Of a DNA stretch of 52,897 nt, positions 18,554 to 27,865 are shown piece by piece. The notes under the pieces are model-generated. The model saw only the letters and a list, made by a program, of their open reading frames with translations, was not told where the DNA came from and ran no database searches. Both the position numbers and the translations under genes were made by a program. Positions within the stretch are counted from its first letter, which is position 1; each line of letters starts with the position of its first letter. This DNA is from Variovorax sp. E3 (GTDB taxonomy: Bacteria > Pseudomonadota > Gammaproteobacteria > Burkholderiales > Burkholderiaceae_C). Location: positions 1 to 52,897 of the forward strand of contig NZ_MOWM01000038.1 in assembly GCF_016082275.1 (NCBI RefSeq), in the 5' to 3' direction.

Positions 18554-18925
18554 TCAGCCGAGGCTGGACCAGTCGCAACGCAGCGTGTGCTGCTTGCCCG
18601 CGTAGGCCAGCGTGCCTCGGGCCTTCGACACGCGCAACGTGACGCCCTTGCCGCTGGCGAGCATGCGCTGGCGGCGGTAGTCGGCGGAGCTGTGTTGCAG
18701 CGCGATTCGCCGGGAAGCGGGCGCTGCCTCGTTGTTGTCGGCGTCGTCATTGCCGTCGCGGGACACGACGACGTCGGTCAGGCGGCCGGAGGACAGGCTG
18801 AACTGGACCTCCGCCGAATACGGACTCCCCTGGCAGAAGAGGCTGCCGTTGGCGAAGGCGGAAGAAGCGGCGCATGCGAGCAGCAGCGCGGCCAGCGAAC
18901 TTCGTGCGAGGGCTTCGAGGGTCAT
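18554..18925 (-). CDS. Hypothetical secreted protein, 123 residues
   Basis: An N-terminal signal peptide (RSSLAALLLACAASSAFANG) is followed by a ~95-residue mature part with two cysteines (SLFCQGSP and HTLRCDWSS), likely a disulfide. The rest looks like a small beta-rich domain (AEVQFSLSSGRLTDVVVS; GVTLRVSKARGTLAYAG). The family is not recognised. It follows the small membrane protein at 18939 by 13 bp and is probably the last gene of that transcript. Confidence 0.6.
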   Translation of the reverse strand: MTLEALARSSLAALLLACAASSAFANGSLFCQGSPYSAEVQFSLSSGRLTDVVVSRDGNDDADNNEAAPASRRIALQHSSADYRRQRMLASGKGVTLRVSKARGTLAYAGKQHTLRCDWSSLG

Positions 18926-18938
18926 CGAATCAAGCGGC

Positions 18939-19190
18939 CTATTGCTTGCCGCCCCAGCGCCAGCGCGGCGGCTCGCCCTTGAGCCAGCACACCGCGACCA
19001 GCGCGATGCTCAGGCCCGAGACCGCCGCGACGAACAGCAGCGGATCGCGTGCGGGGCGAATGAACACCACGGCCATGGCCACCAGCACGGCGTACACGGC
19101 GATCACCATCCAGCCCTGCCAGCACGTGGGCACGCCCCAGCCCCAGCCGTAGCGCTTGGCGGGAAACCAGTAGGGTGGCTTCTGCATCAT
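18939..19190 (-). CDS. Small two-helix membrane protein, 83 residues
   Basis: It begins MMQKPPYWFPAKRYGWGWG and has two hydrophobic helices (GWMVIAVYAVLVAMAVVFI; LLFVAAVSGLSIALVAVCW) joined by a short polar loop, ending KGEPPRWRWGGKQ. AAGGACAC precedes the double ATG, supporting the start at 19190. It overlaps the stop of the kinase-like gene by 4 bp and is translationally coupled to it. The WGWGVP/W-rich N-terminus is typical of small inner-membrane proteins annotated only as hypothetical. Confidence 0.6.
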   Translation of the reverse strand: MMQKPPYWFPAKRYGWGWGVPTCWQGWMVIAVYAVLVAMAVVFIRPARDPLLFVAAVSGLSIALVAVCWLKGEPPRWRWGGKQ

Positions 19191-19807
19191 GTGTCCTTGT
19201 CGATGGGCGGTGAATCGAGTGTCGCGCCAGGCCGGCTCACGGGCATGGAGAGCCTGCTCACCAGCGTATCGCACAGATGCGCATAGTCGGCCCAGAACCG
19301 ATGCATGCCGCTTTCGCCTCGCAGCCCGCGACGTCGCGCATAGGGCGTCTGCTCGATATAGGCGGTGACCTTGCGGGTCCATTCCGCACCGCGATATACG
19401 GCCGTGGCGCGCGAATGCGCCTCGGCGTCTTCCGGCCGCAGGTAGATGAAGGAGGGGGACAGCGGGCGCACCGTTTCTTCGAAGGCCTCGAAGTAGCCGT
19501 CGATGTCCGCGCAGTCCTGCTCCATCATGAATCGCACCGTGCTCTGGAATGCGCTGCCTTCGAGGATGTGCAGCGTGCCCGCCGAACGAGCCTCGGCTGC
19601 GAAGCGCTGCCAGCTTCGAAGGCAATGCGACGGATAGTCCGCATGCGATTTCAGCGCGCTCAGCACATGGGGATGCACCGGGTGGTCCGCGGCTTCTTCG
19701 AGGTACCAGCGGCTTTCGCGGCCTTCATGCAACGCGGACGCGCACAGTTCCCGTGCCCGCGTGGTCTTGCCCGTGCCGGGCAGGCCTTCGATCAGCACCA
19801 GCCGCAT
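19187..19807 (-). CDS. P-loop kinase-like protein, 206 residues
   Basis: The N-terminus MRLVLIEGLPGTGKTTRARE is a Walker A of the AAA/zeta-toxin/kinase-like P-loop class. Residues ILEGSAFQSTVRFMMEQD and PSFIYLRPEDAEAHSRA, the latter reminiscent of a thymidylate-kinase-like strand and lid, suggest a small-molecule or nucleotide kinase. The substrate is unknown. It lies 9 bp after the alpha/beta hydrolase and overlaps the next small membrane protein, so these genes form one transcript. Confidence 0.7.
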   Translation of the reverse strand: MRLVLIEGLPGTGKTTRARELCASALHEGRESRWYLEEAADHPVHPHVLSALKSHADYPSHCLRSWQRFAAEARSAGTLHILEGSAFQSTVRFMMEQDCADIDGYFEAFEETVRPLSPSFIYLRPEDAEAHSRATAVYRGAEWTRKVTAYIEQTPYARRRGLRGESGMHRFWADYAHLCDTLVSRLSMPVSRPGATLDSPPIDKDT

Positions 19808-19816
19808 GTCGCGAAC

Positions 19817-20659
19817 TCACTTCGCCAGATAAGCCTCGACCGTCGGCCCCCACAGTGCCTGCTGCACCACCAACTGGTGCCCGTTCACACCGGGCGCCAG
19901 CGCATAGGACGAGAAGCTGCCCTTGCCGCCTGCGGCGGTGAAGGCCTCGAAATTCTTGCGGCTGTGCGCGAGCGCGTAGAAGCTGTCTTTCTCGCCGTAC
20001 AGCCAGAGCGTGGGCAGCGGAAACGCCGCGCCGCGTTTGAAGCTCACGGGGTTGATGGCATCCGCCGTGTTGTCGGGGCACTTGTCGCCCATCCATCCGC
20101 CGACGAAATTGATCGCTCCCTGGAACACGCCTGGCCGCGTTCCCGCATAGGCGATGGCGAGAATGCCGCCGCGCGAGTGGCCAGCGATTTCCATGCGCTT
20201 CGTGTCCACGTCGGGGTCTTTCTGCAACCACGCGACGGCGGCGTCGATGTCGGCGAGCGCGTGGTCGAAACCGGCCAGCGACAGCGCCGGGTCGCAGCTG
20301 TAGTGCTCGCGCTTGGGCGTGAAGCCTTCGTCGTAGAGTCCGTCGGACTGGCCGCGCCCGCGCCGCTGCGGAAACGCCACGAGCCAGCCGCGCTGCGTGA
20401 ACCACTGGGCCAGGCGTTCGGGTGCGTAGGTTTCCTTGAACAGCTTCGGGTCGTTGCCGATGCCCGTGGAGCCGTGGTTGAACACCACCGTGGGAAAGGG
20501 GCCCGCGCCTTCGGGCTTGTAGATCACCATCTCCAGCGTGACGGGCGCGCCGCCTTCGACGAAAGGCGTGGGCACGCGCACGGTGCTGCGTTCCTGCGCC
20601 CAGCAAGAGGCTGCGGTGAACAAGAGGACTGAAGCGGCAAGGAGGATCAGCTTTCTCAT
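19817..20659 (-). CDS. Exported alpha/beta hydrolase (dienelactone hydrolase-like)
   Basis: A 280-residue protein with a Sec signal ending SCWAQ. The fold motifs are the oxyanion-side VVFNHGSTGIG, the nucleophile elbow GHSRGGILAIAY with catalytic Ser, the acid region LWLYGEKDSFYA and a late His in PGVNGHQLV. It would hydrolyse an ester or peptide bond in the periplasm; the substrate is not evident. It is followed by the P-loop gene on the same strand. Confidence 0.82.
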   Translation of the reverse strand: MRKLILLAASVLLFTAASCWAQERSTVRVPTPFVEGGAPVTLEMVIYKPEGAGPFPTVVFNHGSTGIGNDPKLFKETYAPERLAQWFTQRGWLVAFPQRRGRGQSDGLYDEGFTPKREHYSCDPALSLAGFDHALADIDAAVAWLQKDPDVDTKRMEIAGHSRGGILAIAYAGTRPGVFQGAINFVGGWMGDKCPDNTADAINPVSFKRGAAFPLPTLWLYGEKDSFYALAHSRKNFEAFTAAGGKGSFSSYALAPGVNGHQLVVQQALWGPTVEAYLAK

Positions 20660-20714
20660 GAGCGCGGGCGTCCTTTGAAGATTCGCCGCATTCTGCCCGC
20701 CTTGCCTGAAGACG

Positions 20715-21626
20715 CTACGTCCGTGGCCGGGTCCGTGCTTCCCTGGCGCGCCACCGAACCGCGCCGCTCGCCAGCACGATGCCGGGCACCACCAGTGCCA
20801 GGGCCAGCAGCACCGCGCCGGTGACCGGCTCGTTCATCCATGCCGCTGCGCCCAGCGTGGTCAGAACGGGCACCGCCGCCGCGGACAACGAAGCGCGCGC
20901 CGCGCCCAGCCGCGCGACGGCCAGCATGTAGATCACGAGCCCGAGCACGCCCGCAACCAAGCCTTGAGCCAAAGCCTGCAGCGCGACATCCGGCCACGGC
21001 GCGCTCAGCAGCCTCGGCGCGCCCGCGATTGCCAGCACGGGCAGCAGGAGCAGGCTCGACCAGCCGTTGACGAACGCCGCGCCCTGCCACGGCGTGAGGC
21101 CGCAGTGCGAGAACGCGAGCGAATGCACGGCCCACAGCATGGCCGCCGCAAGAAAGAGCAGGTCGCCGCGCCAGTCGAGCGAACCGCTGCGAAAGCTGCC
21201 CGCTGCAAACAGCGCCATGCCCAGGGCGATGCACGCCAGTCCCGCAAGCCGGACGCCTTCGACCTTCTGGCCCTTGTGAATCCACGCGCCGATGGCGGTG
21301 AAGAGCGGCAGGCTGCCCGCCATGAACAGGCCCATGTGACTGGCCGGCGCCCATCGCGCGCCGGCCAGCACCAGCAGTCCGAAGGGCAGGCCGCCGCCGA
21401 CGACGAGCAGCACGAGCGCGATGCGCGGTGCCTCGGGCGGCACGACGAGGCGCTGGCCGAACCACAGGGGTGCGAGCAGCAAGGCGGGAATGCCGTAGCG
21501 CAGCAGCGCCAGTTCCATCGGCCCGAGCGTGGTGGTCACGCCGTGGCGCGAGACGAGTTGCCAGGCGCTGCCAATGAAGGCCGCGGCCAGCGCGGCGAGA
21601 AGACCGATGCGAAGGTTCCTGTCCAT
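20715..21626 (-). CDS. EamA/DMT-family transporter
   Basis: A 303-residue inner-membrane protein of about ten helices in two EamA repeats (MELALLRYGIPALLLAPLWF in the first, LYFLAAAMLW-like LFLAAAMLWAVHSLAFSHCG at the start of the second). The family exports or takes up small metabolites, often amino acids. The substrate cannot be read here. The AraC regulator at 21664-22440 lies 37 bp upstream on the same strand and may control it. Confidence 0.82.
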   Translation of the reverse strand: MDRNLRIGLLAALAAAFIGSAWQLVSRHGVTTTLGPMELALLRYGIPALLLAPLWFGQRLVVPPEAPRIALVLLVVGGGLPFGLLVLAGARWAPASHMGLFMAGSLPLFTAIGAWIHKGQKVEGVRLAGLACIALGMALFAAGSFRSGSLDWRGDLLFLAAAMLWAVHSLAFSHCGLTPWQGAAFVNGWSSLLLLPVLAIAGAPRLLSAPWPDVALQALAQGLVAGVLGLVIYMLAVARLGAARASLSAAAVPVLTTLGAAAWMNEPVTGAVLLALALVVPGIVLASGAVRWRAREARTRPRT

Positions 21627-21663
21627 CGCGAGGAGTGTCGCGACGGCGGGCAGCGCACGGCTA

Positions 21664-22440
21664 TCAGATTCGTGCGGTCAGCGCGCGCCGCGCTTCGCCC
21701 AGGGTCACGCCCACTTCGCGCCGGAAGATCGCGCCGAGGTGGCTCTGGCTGCAGTAGCCCAGGTCGTGCGCGATGCCCGCGAGGTCGCGGTCGCCCTCGG
21801 CCAGGCGCTCCATCGCGGCGGCGAGCCGAAGGTGCTGGCGGTACTGATGCAGGCTCAGCCCGGTCTGCTGGCGGAAGCTGCGCGCCAGGTGGAACGGCGA
21901 GCGCGAGACCGCGTCGGCCACGTCGTGCAACGAGAGCCGTGCCTCGCGGTCGGCGGTTTCCGCGAGCAGGCGCTTCGCGCGCGCGGCGGCGCCGTTCGAG
22001 GGCGCTTGCTGGCGCGACCCCGCGAGTTCATCGACCAGCGAGGCCACGTCGTCCGTACCCGCATTGCCGGCGCGCAGTTGTTGCTGCGCCGCGTGGACGC
22101 GGTACAGGGAACGCGGCGACAGCAGGTAGAACGCGGGCCCCGTGTCCGTGCGGGTCGTCTTGTGCCGGCTCACCACCATGCTGAGCCGCGCCGCTGGAGT
22201 CGCTGGCCGCAACTGGTAGACCATGGCGTCGCCGAAGTGCATGGCGGTCAGTGCGTCGACGAGCCAGGTGCCGTCGCCCGATCGCACGTCGAGCACCGTG
22301 CGGCCTGCGGGGAAGATGATGCGCCGCGATTCGAGGGTGTAGGGCGCGCTCCAGCCGGGGGCGTGCGCATGATGATGCGCGCGCACATGCTCCACCGTGA
22401 ACTCGCGTCCAGCGTAGAGGAGCGTTCGGTCTTGCGGCAT
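21664..22440 (-). CDS. AraC-family transcriptional regulator
   Basis: About 258 residues from the MPQDRTLLYAGREF start at 22440; earlier in-frame starts are possible. The N-terminal part resembles a cupin sensor. The C-terminal double helix-turn-helix is clear (LSLHDVADAVSRSPFHLARS and LAGIAHDLGYCSQSHLGAIF followed by RREVGVTLGEARR). The spacing to the transporter suggests cotranscription and possible local control. The inducer is unknown. Confidence 0.85.
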   Translation of the reverse strand: MPQDRTLLYAGREFTVEHVRAHHHAHAPGWSAPYTLESRRIIFPAGRTVLDVRSGDGTWLVDALTAMHFGDAMVYQLRPATPAARLSMVVSRHKTTRTDTGPAFYLLSPRSLYRVHAAQQQLRAGNAGTDDVASLVDELAGSRQQAPSNGAAARAKRLLAETADREARLSLHDVADAVSRSPFHLARSFRQQTGLSLHQYRQHLRLAAAMERLAEGDRDLAGIAHDLGYCSQSHLGAIFRREVGVTLGEARRALTARI

Positions 22441-22521
22441 CGGTCGCATTCTGCACCGCATGGGCACGAACGATCACGCAAACGGCCGACCCTCAAGCAG
22501 GTTTCGTTCCCTGCCCGCCTT

Positions 22522-23192
22522 TCAGATGCCGACGAACTGCGCCACCTCGTCCAGCGACGCACGCTCCGTCACCAGTGCATCGAGCGGCCGGCCGCGGTTC
22601 GCATACCCGATCGACATGCCCGTGAACAGCATGCGCTCCGGCGGCAGGTCGATGAAGCGGCCGATGGTCTGCGGGTAGATCGCCCAGCACTCCTGCGGGC
22701 AGCTGTCGAGCCCTTCGCGCGCAGCAGCAGCATCACGTTCTGCAGGAACATGCCCAGGTCGGACCACTGCGGCGGCCCCATGCGGCGGTCGACGGTGCAG
22801 AACAGCGCCAGCGGCGCGCCGAAGAACTGGTAGTTGCGCGCAAACCATTCGCGCCGCGCGGCCTTGTCCTCGCGCGGAATGCCCAGGCGCGCATACATCG
22901 CCTCGCCCACGGCGAAACGGCGATCGCGGTACGGCGCGACCAGCTCGCGCGGGTAGATGTCGTACTCGCTGCCTTCGCCGCCCGGTTCTTCCTGCACGCG
23001 GTCGCGCATGATGGCCTTGAGCTGCGCGAGCCTGTCGCCGCCCACCACGTGCAGGTGCCACGGCTGAAGGTTGCCGCCCGAAGGCGCGCGCAGTGCCTGC
23101 GCGAGCACGCGGCGGATGACGTCGCCGGGCACCGGCGTGTCGAGAAAGTCGCGCACCGAGCGGCGGGTGGCGACGGCGTCCTGAACGTTCAT
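22522..23192 (-). CDS. Nitroreductase-family flavoprotein (frame broken near 22715)
   Basis: The family N-terminus is clear: RRSVRDFLDTPVPGDVIRRV, then RAPSGGNLQPWHLHVVGG with FMN-binding residues. The second half, in another frame, reads REGLDSCPQECWAIYPQTIG and MLFTGMSIGYANRGRPLDAL, the usual C-terminal flavin segment. One added base near 22715 gives about 223 residues, so a sequencing deletion is likely. Members reduce nitro groups or quinones with NAD(P)H. It is divergent from the acyl-CoA synthetase at 23316, with operator copy 5 between. Confidence 0.83.
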
Positions 23193-23244
23193 GCAAAAGT
23201 CCTCTTGAAGGGGGATGCTAGGGGCAACCCTCGAGGGCCCTCAA

Positions 23245-23260
23245 TCGTCCGTTCCGACGA
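23245..23260 (+). promoter_or_regulatory. Palindromic operator TCGTC-N6-GACGA, copy 5
   Basis: TCGTC at 23245-23249 and GACGA at 23256-23260, spacer CGTTCC, lie 55 bp before the ligase ATG. TAGCAT at 23284-23289 is a good -10 candidate, 23 bp beyond the palindrome. Confidence 0.65.
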
Positions 23261-23315
23261 TGCGGCGCGGCGCGGCGGCTGCCTAGCATCGCCCCAGCGT
23301 ACAGGAGACAAGACC

Positions 23316-24956
23316 ATGTTCGGATTGATGCAAGACCGCCCGCTGCTGATCTCTTCACTGATCGACCATGCGGCCACCTTCCACCCGCACGCCGAGGTCG
23401 TGGGGCGCACCGTGGAGGGGCCGGTGCACCGCACCAACTATGCGGAAATACAGCGCCGCGCCAAGCAGGTGGCCAATGCATTGAAGACGCTGGGCATCGC
23501 GCCCGGCGACCGCGTCGGAACGCTGGCGTGGAACACCTACCGCCACCTGGCGCTGTACTTCGGCGTGTCGGGTTCGGGTGCGGTGCTGCACACGGTGAAC
23601 CCGCGGCTCTTTCCCGAGCAGATCGACTACATCGTCAACCACGCCGAAGACAAGGTGCTGTTCTTCGACACCACCTTCGCGCCGCTGGTCGAGAAGCTCG
23701 CGCCGGGCCTGAAGTCGGTGCGCGCCTTCATCGCCATGACCGACCGCGCGCACATGCCGAACATCGACGTGCCCAACCTGCTGTGCTACGACGAGCTGAT
23801 CGGCGCGCAGAGCGAGAGCTACACATGGCCCGAGTTCGACGAGCGCACCGCCTCGTCGCTTTGCTACACCTCGGGCACCACCGGCAACCCGAAGGGCGTG
23901 CTGTATTCGCACCGCTCCACGGTGCTGCACTCGCTGATGGAATGCGCGCCCGACACCTTCGGCGTCAACTCGCAGATGACGCTGCTGCTCGCGGTGCCCA
24001 TGTTCCACGCCAACGCCTGGGGCATGCCGTATGCGGCGGCCATGACCGGCATGAAGCTGGTCATGCCCGGCCCGCACATGGACGGCCAGAGCCTGTACGA
24101 GCTGATGCGCGACGAGAAGGTGGGCTTCTCGCAGGCCGTGCCCACCATCTGGCTGATGCTGTTCCAGTACTTCGACGCGCACCCCGAAATCGACACCCGC
24201 GCCATCGGCCTGAAGCGCATCGGCGTGGGCGGCGCGGCCACGCCGCGCAGCATGATCGAGCGCTTCGAGCGCGACTTCGGCGCCGACTTCGTGCAGGGCT
24301 GGGGCATGACCGAGACCAGCCCCATCGGCGTGATCGGCAACCTGCTGCCCAAGCACCACGCCATGCCCAAGGAAGAGCAACTGCGCGTGAAGATGCGCCA
24401 GGGCCGCGGCGTGTGGGGCGTGGAACTGAAGATCGTGGGCGAAGACGGCCAGCGCCTGCCGCACGACGGCAAGGCCTTCGGCCACCTGCATGTGCGCGGC
24501 CCGTGGATTGCCAGCGGCTACTTCAAGGGCGAGGGCGGGCCGGTATTGGATACGGAAGGCTTCTTTCCGACCGGCGACGTCGCCAACATCGACGAAGACG
24601 GCTACGTGCAACTGGTCGACCGCGCGAAGGACGTGATCAAGTCGGGCGGCGAATGGATTTCTTCCATCGAACTGGAGAACGCCGCGAGCGCGCACCCGGC
24701 CGTGGCCGAGGCGGCGGTGATCGGCGTCGCGCATCCGAAGTGGCAGGAGCGGCCGCTGCTCATCGTGGTGAAGCGCGCGGGCGCGGAGGTCACAGGAGAG
24801 GAACTGCTCACATTCCTTTCGACGCGCGTCGTCAAATGGTGGCTGCCGGACGACGTGGCTTTCGTCGACAGCCTGCCGCATACAGCCACCGGCAAGCTGC
24901 TGAAGACCAGGCTGCGCGAAATGTTCAAGGGATATGTCGCGGCAAAGTCAGTTTGA
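23316..24956 (+). CDS. Fatty-acyl-CoA synthetase (long/medium-chain, AMP-forming)
   Basis: A 546-residue AMP-forming ligase. Motifs are the P-loop [69 protein letters not shown] and the C-terminal lysine in [14 protein letters not shown]. The GGEWISS block is typical of medium/long-chain fatty-acid ligases of the AlkK/FadD type. A good AGGAGACA site precedes the ATG. It stands alone under operator copy 5, which places it in the same putative regulon as the genes at 2886-9187, 14529 and 16109. Confidence 0.93.
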   Translation: MFGLMQDRPLLISSLIDHAATFHPHAEVVGRTVEGPVHRTNYAEIQRRAKQVANALKTLGIAPGDRVGTLAWNTYRHLALYFGVSGSGAVLHTVNPRLFPEQIDYIVNHAEDKVLFFDTTFAPLVEKLAPGLKSVRAFIAMTDRAHMPNIDVPNLLCYDELIGAQSESYTWPEFDERTASSLCYTSGTTGNPKGVLYSHRSTVLHSLMECAPDTFGVNSQMTLLLAVPMFHANAWGMPYAAAMTGMKLVMPGPHMDGQSLYELMRDEKVGFSQAVPTIWLMLFQYFDAHPEIDTRAIGLKRIGVGGAATPRSMIERFERDFGADFVQGWGMTETSPIGVIGNLLPKHHAMPKEEQLRVKMRQGRGVWGVELKIVGEDGQRLPHDGKAFGHLHVRGPWIASGYFKGEGGPVLDTEGFFPTGDVANIDEDGYVQLVDRAKDVIKSGGEWISSIELENAASAHPAVAEAAVIGVAHPKWQERPLLIVVKRAGAEVTGEELLTFLSTRVVKWWLPDDVAFVDSLPHTATGKLLKTRLREMFKGYVAAKSV

Positions 24957-25150
24957 TGACTTGTCCGATTTTTCTGTGGACAACTCTGTGGGTTGTGCGG
25001 GGAGACGGGCCCGCACAGTGAGGCCTGGCGTGGGTTCCCACCACGTTGCCTGTTGAATAGGCAGCCCCTCGACGAGGCCCGAAAAGACGTTTATCGCGGC
25101 GTGAGGAATGAGGAAAAGCGTGGTAGGCCGCGCAGCCGGAAATTGGCCCG

Positions 25151-26092
25151 CTAGATCCAGAGCCGGTACATCCAGAACGACTCGTCCCGCACGAAGCGCT
25201 CGGCAAATTCGCCCGGAGAAAACCCCGCGATGTGCCGCGTGGCGCGCACGAGGTGCGACTGGTCGGCAAAGCCGTGGTCCAGCGCCAGCGTCGCCCAGTC
25301 GAAGGGCTGGCCGGCCTCGTAGCGCTCGCGTGCCGCGAAGAACAGGCCCTCGGTGCGCACCAGCGATTGCCAGTCGCGCAGCGAGCGCCCGCTGAAGGCC
25401 TTGACGCGGCGCTCCACCTGGCGCGGGCTGTGCGTGCGGCGCCATTCGAGCGCCTGCCATGCCAGGCGCTCGACCCAGTGGCGGCCCAGTTGCCGCAGCG
25501 ACGGCGCGGTGGCCGAGCGGCCATGCAGGGCCTGCCAACGCGGCGCGATGTGCTCGCGCAATGCGGCCAGCGTGGCGGTGTCGTCGGGCGCTGCGATCAA
25601 CGCGTCGAGCAAGGGGGTCCACGCGGCGTCCATGACCTCGTGCGCGGGCACGAAGCGGTCGTGAACGGCGGCCGGGTCGACGCCGAACAGCGTGCGCGCG
25701 ATGTCGGCGGTGAAGCAGATCATTCCGGTGCGTCCGGTCGCGTGTGCCCAGCAGACCGAGGGGCGCGACTGGCTGCCTGAGATCACGATCGCCGAGTCCG
25801 CGCCCGAGGGCTGCCAACGCGCATGCGGCTGCGCGTCGCCACGCTCGATCATGCTGGCCTCGGTGTGCTGGAACCACGACAGGCTCATGAGCGGCGAGGC
25901 CGGAAAGTGCGCGAGCCGTTGCGCATCGCTCATCGCCAGGCCCCGCGTGTCGCGCGAGACCACGGCCACCACGGCCCCTTGCAGCACCGGTGGTGTCGGC
26001 AGGATGCGGCCGGTGTCTTGCGCGCCGACACGCGGCGCGCGCGCCAGCGGGTCGGGGTAGGCGGGTGGGGAAAGCAGGGGAGCGACGGGCAT
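25151..26092 (-). CDS. AraC-family transcriptional regulator
   Basis: Up to 313 residues. The C-terminal helix-turn-helix pair is of the AraC type (SGRSLRDWQSLVRTEGLFF; FDWATLALDHGFADQSHLVR; GFSPGEFAERF). The N-terminal part resembles the ligand domain of helper regulators with a WFQHTEASMI segment. The start is uncertain: MPVAPLLS at 26092 or MSDAQRL further in. It is divergent from the cytochrome P450 gene, whose expression it may control (inference). The 194 bp downstream, 24957-25150, contain nothing I can assign. Confidence 0.82.
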   Translation of the reverse strand: MPVAPLLSPPAYPDPLARAPRVGAQDTGRILPTPPVLQGAVVAVVSRDTRGLAMSDAQRLAHFPASPLMSLSWFQHTEASMIERGDAQPHARWQPSGADSAIVISGSQSRPSVCWAHATGRTGMICFTADIARTLFGVDPAAVHDRFVPAHEVMDAAWTPLLDALIAAPDDTATLAALREHIAPRWQALHGRSATAPSLRQLGRHWVERLAWQALEWRRTHSPRQVERRVKAFSGRSLRDWQSLVRTEGLFFAARERYEAGQPFDWATLALDHGFADQSHLVRATRHIAGFSPGEFAERFVRDESFWMYRLWI

Positions 26093-26166
26093 CGGAGGTT
26101 CGAGTTTAGGCAGTGGCTGCGCCGGTGTCGTTTCGGTTCAAGACGGCGCGCGTGAAATCGAGAACC

Positions 26167-27597
26167 ATGCGGGGCATGAACAGCGTTTCCTCTTCTTCTG
26201 CTTGCCCGATGCACGCGGCTGCGCCCGCGAATGCGCCGGCGCTCCATCCCCTCGGCCATTGGCCGCCCGGCCCGCCATCGGGCGTCACCGGCTGGGGCTT
26301 GCTCAACCGGATGTCGCGCGACCTGATGGGCACGCTCGGCGACTGGCGGCAGTGCCATGGCGACCTGGTGCATCTGCGCATCTGGCCCGAGCACCAGGTC
26401 GTCGTGACCGACCCGGCGCTGGTGCGCGAGCTGCTCGTGGCGAACCACGATGCGCTCATCCGCTGGGAGCGCGGCATGCGGGTGTTCTCGCAGGTGCATG
26501 GCCACAGCGTGCTGGTGTCCGAGGGCGAGGCGTGGCGCGACAAGCGGCATGCGCTGCAGCCCGCGTTCTCGCCGAAGTCGACGCAGAGCTTCGTGCCCAC
26601 CATTGCCGAGACAGCGGAGCTTGCAATGCGTGTGTGGCCGCGCGGCGACAACGCGCAATGGCCGATAGAAAGCGCGCTCACCACGCTGGCCATGGACGTG
26701 ATCGTGCGCATGCTGTTTTCGCGCCCCATCGGCGACGACGCGGCATCGGTCGCGCAGGCCGTGCACACCGTCGGCATGGCGGCGGACAGCGAGTTCTACT
26801 GGCCCGCGAGCTGGCCCGACGCGATGCCGTGGAAGCGTGCCAAGCGCGAAGCGAAGGCCTTGCTGCGGACGCTCATCGACGGCCACTTGCGCGCGCGCTC
26901 GGCCATGGCGCCGCAAGAGCGCCCTGACGACCTGCTCACGCGCCTGCTGCAACTGCACCACGACGACCCCGCGGCTTGGCCGCTGCAGGCCGTGCACGAC
27001 GAGTGCATGACCGCGTTCCTCGCGGGGCACGAGACCGTCGCGGCCACGCTCACGTGGTGGGCATGGTGCCTTGCGTCCAACCCCGAAGCGCAGCGCGTGG
27101 CCGCCGATGAAGTGAAGGAGCGGCTGCAGGGCCGCGCGCCGACGGCGCAAGACCTCACTGCCTTGCCCGCGCTCACGCGCACGTTGCAGGAGACGATGCG
27201 CCTGTACCCCGCCGCGCCCGTGCTGTTCAGCCGGCGCGCGACGCGTCCGGTGACGCTGGGCGGGTGGCAGTTTCCGGCGCGCACGATGTTCATGGTGCCG
27301 GTGCAGCTCATGCAGCGTGATCCGCGATGGTTCGCGGACCCGCTGGTGTTTCGCCCCGAACGCTTTGCCCCCGGTGCGCCCGAGGTGCCGCGCGGCGCCT
27401 ACATGCCGCTGGGCGCGGGCCCGCGCGTGTGCCTGGGCCAGCACCTGGCCATGACCGAGATGACGGTGGTGGCGGCGATGCTGCTCCAGCGCCACGTGCT
27501 CTCGGTGCCCGAGGGGCAGGGCGCGCCGCGCCCCATGCTCAACGTGACGCTGCGGCCCGCGAGCCCGCTGCATCTGCGCGTGTCGCCGGCAGGTTGA
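26167..27597 (+). CDS. Cytochrome P450
   Basis: About 476 residues of a soluble bacterial P450. The I-helix oxygen-activation motif is AFLAGHETVAATLTWW, the K-helix ExxR is ETMR and the heme ligand loop is MPLGAGPRVCLGQHLAMTE with the axial cysteine. The overall pattern resembles CYP4/CYP102-like fatty-acid or alkane hydroxylases more than camphor-type enzymes. The start at 26167 (MRGMNS) is a choice; no strong ribosome site decides it. No ferredoxin or reductase gene is adjacent, so electrons must come from elsewhere. Confidence 0.88.
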   Translation: MRGMNSVSSSSACPMHAAAPANAPALHPLGHWPPGPPSGVTGWGLLNRMSRDLMGTLGDWRQCHGDLVHLRIWPEHQVVVTDPALVRELLVANHDALIRWERGMRVFSQVHGHSVLVSEGEAWRDKRHALQPAFSPKSTQSFVPTIAETAELAMRVWPRGDNAQWPIESALTTLAMDVIVRMLFSRPIGDDAASVAQAVHTVGMAADSEFYWPASWPDAMPWKRAKREAKALLRTLIDGHLRARSAMAPQERPDDLLTRLLQLHHDDPAAWPLQAVHDECMTAFLAGHETVAATLTWWAWCLASNPEAQRVAADEVKERLQGRAPTAQDLTALPALTRTLQETMRLYPAAPVLFSRRATRPVTLGGWQFPARTMFMVPVQLMQRDPRWFADPLVFRPERFAPGAPEVPRGAYMPLGAGPRVCLGQHLAMTEMTVVAAMLLQRHVLSVPEGQGAPRPMLNVTLRPASPLHLRVSPAG

Positions 27598-27620
27598 CGC
27601 GAGGGAGGTGCGCCGCTACA

Positions 27621-27822
27621 TTCAGTCCGCCTCGTGATGAGCGGGGCCGGGTTTAGCAGCCTGAAGTAACCGCGGTGAAAGCCGCAGACCGCAATGGTGT
27701 TGCGGCTTTTCTATTCCGGCTTCTTTTTTAGGCGGCTCGGATGGGAGGGCTCGCGCCCTGCCGGTTTCGCCTAGCGGTTCCCGGTCTGCTAACCCGTTCG
27801 AGCCGCGCCTTCGTTTAGCAGC
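27621..27822 (+). ncRNA. C4-type antisense RNA element
   Basis: The stretch carries the hallmarks of phage P1/P7-like C4 antisense RNAs. GGGCCGGGTTTAGCAGCC-like sequence (27645-27661) is complementary to CTGCTAACCC at 27786-27795. A strong hairpin (AAAGCCGCA 27678-27686 with TGCGGCTTT 27701-27709, then T-rich sequence) lies between, followed by a GGCGGCTCGG-type conserved middle. A tiny ORF, GTG/ATG...SGAGFSSLK, overlaps the first element. A second GTTTAGCAGC (27813-27822) lies just before the ribosome site of the next gene and is the expected target of the antisense arm. In phages this RNA is cut from the leader and blocks translation of a downstream antirepressor. Here the family call rests on memory of the consensus, not a search. 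Confidence 0.55.
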
Positions 27823-27865
27823 GTGGTGCGCGGTTGTAGCAAAGCCGAACCGAAGGGAGGCCGAC

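Noticed and set aside
24957..25150. Possible small RNA or gene between the ligase and the AraC regulator
   Set aside because: No clear hairpin, promoter pair or reading frame with a ribosome site was found.
25930..27573. A 547-codon minus-strand frame opposite the P450
   Set aside because: The plus strand carries a full P450 with its heme motif; the opposite frame is His/Arg-rich and without motifs.
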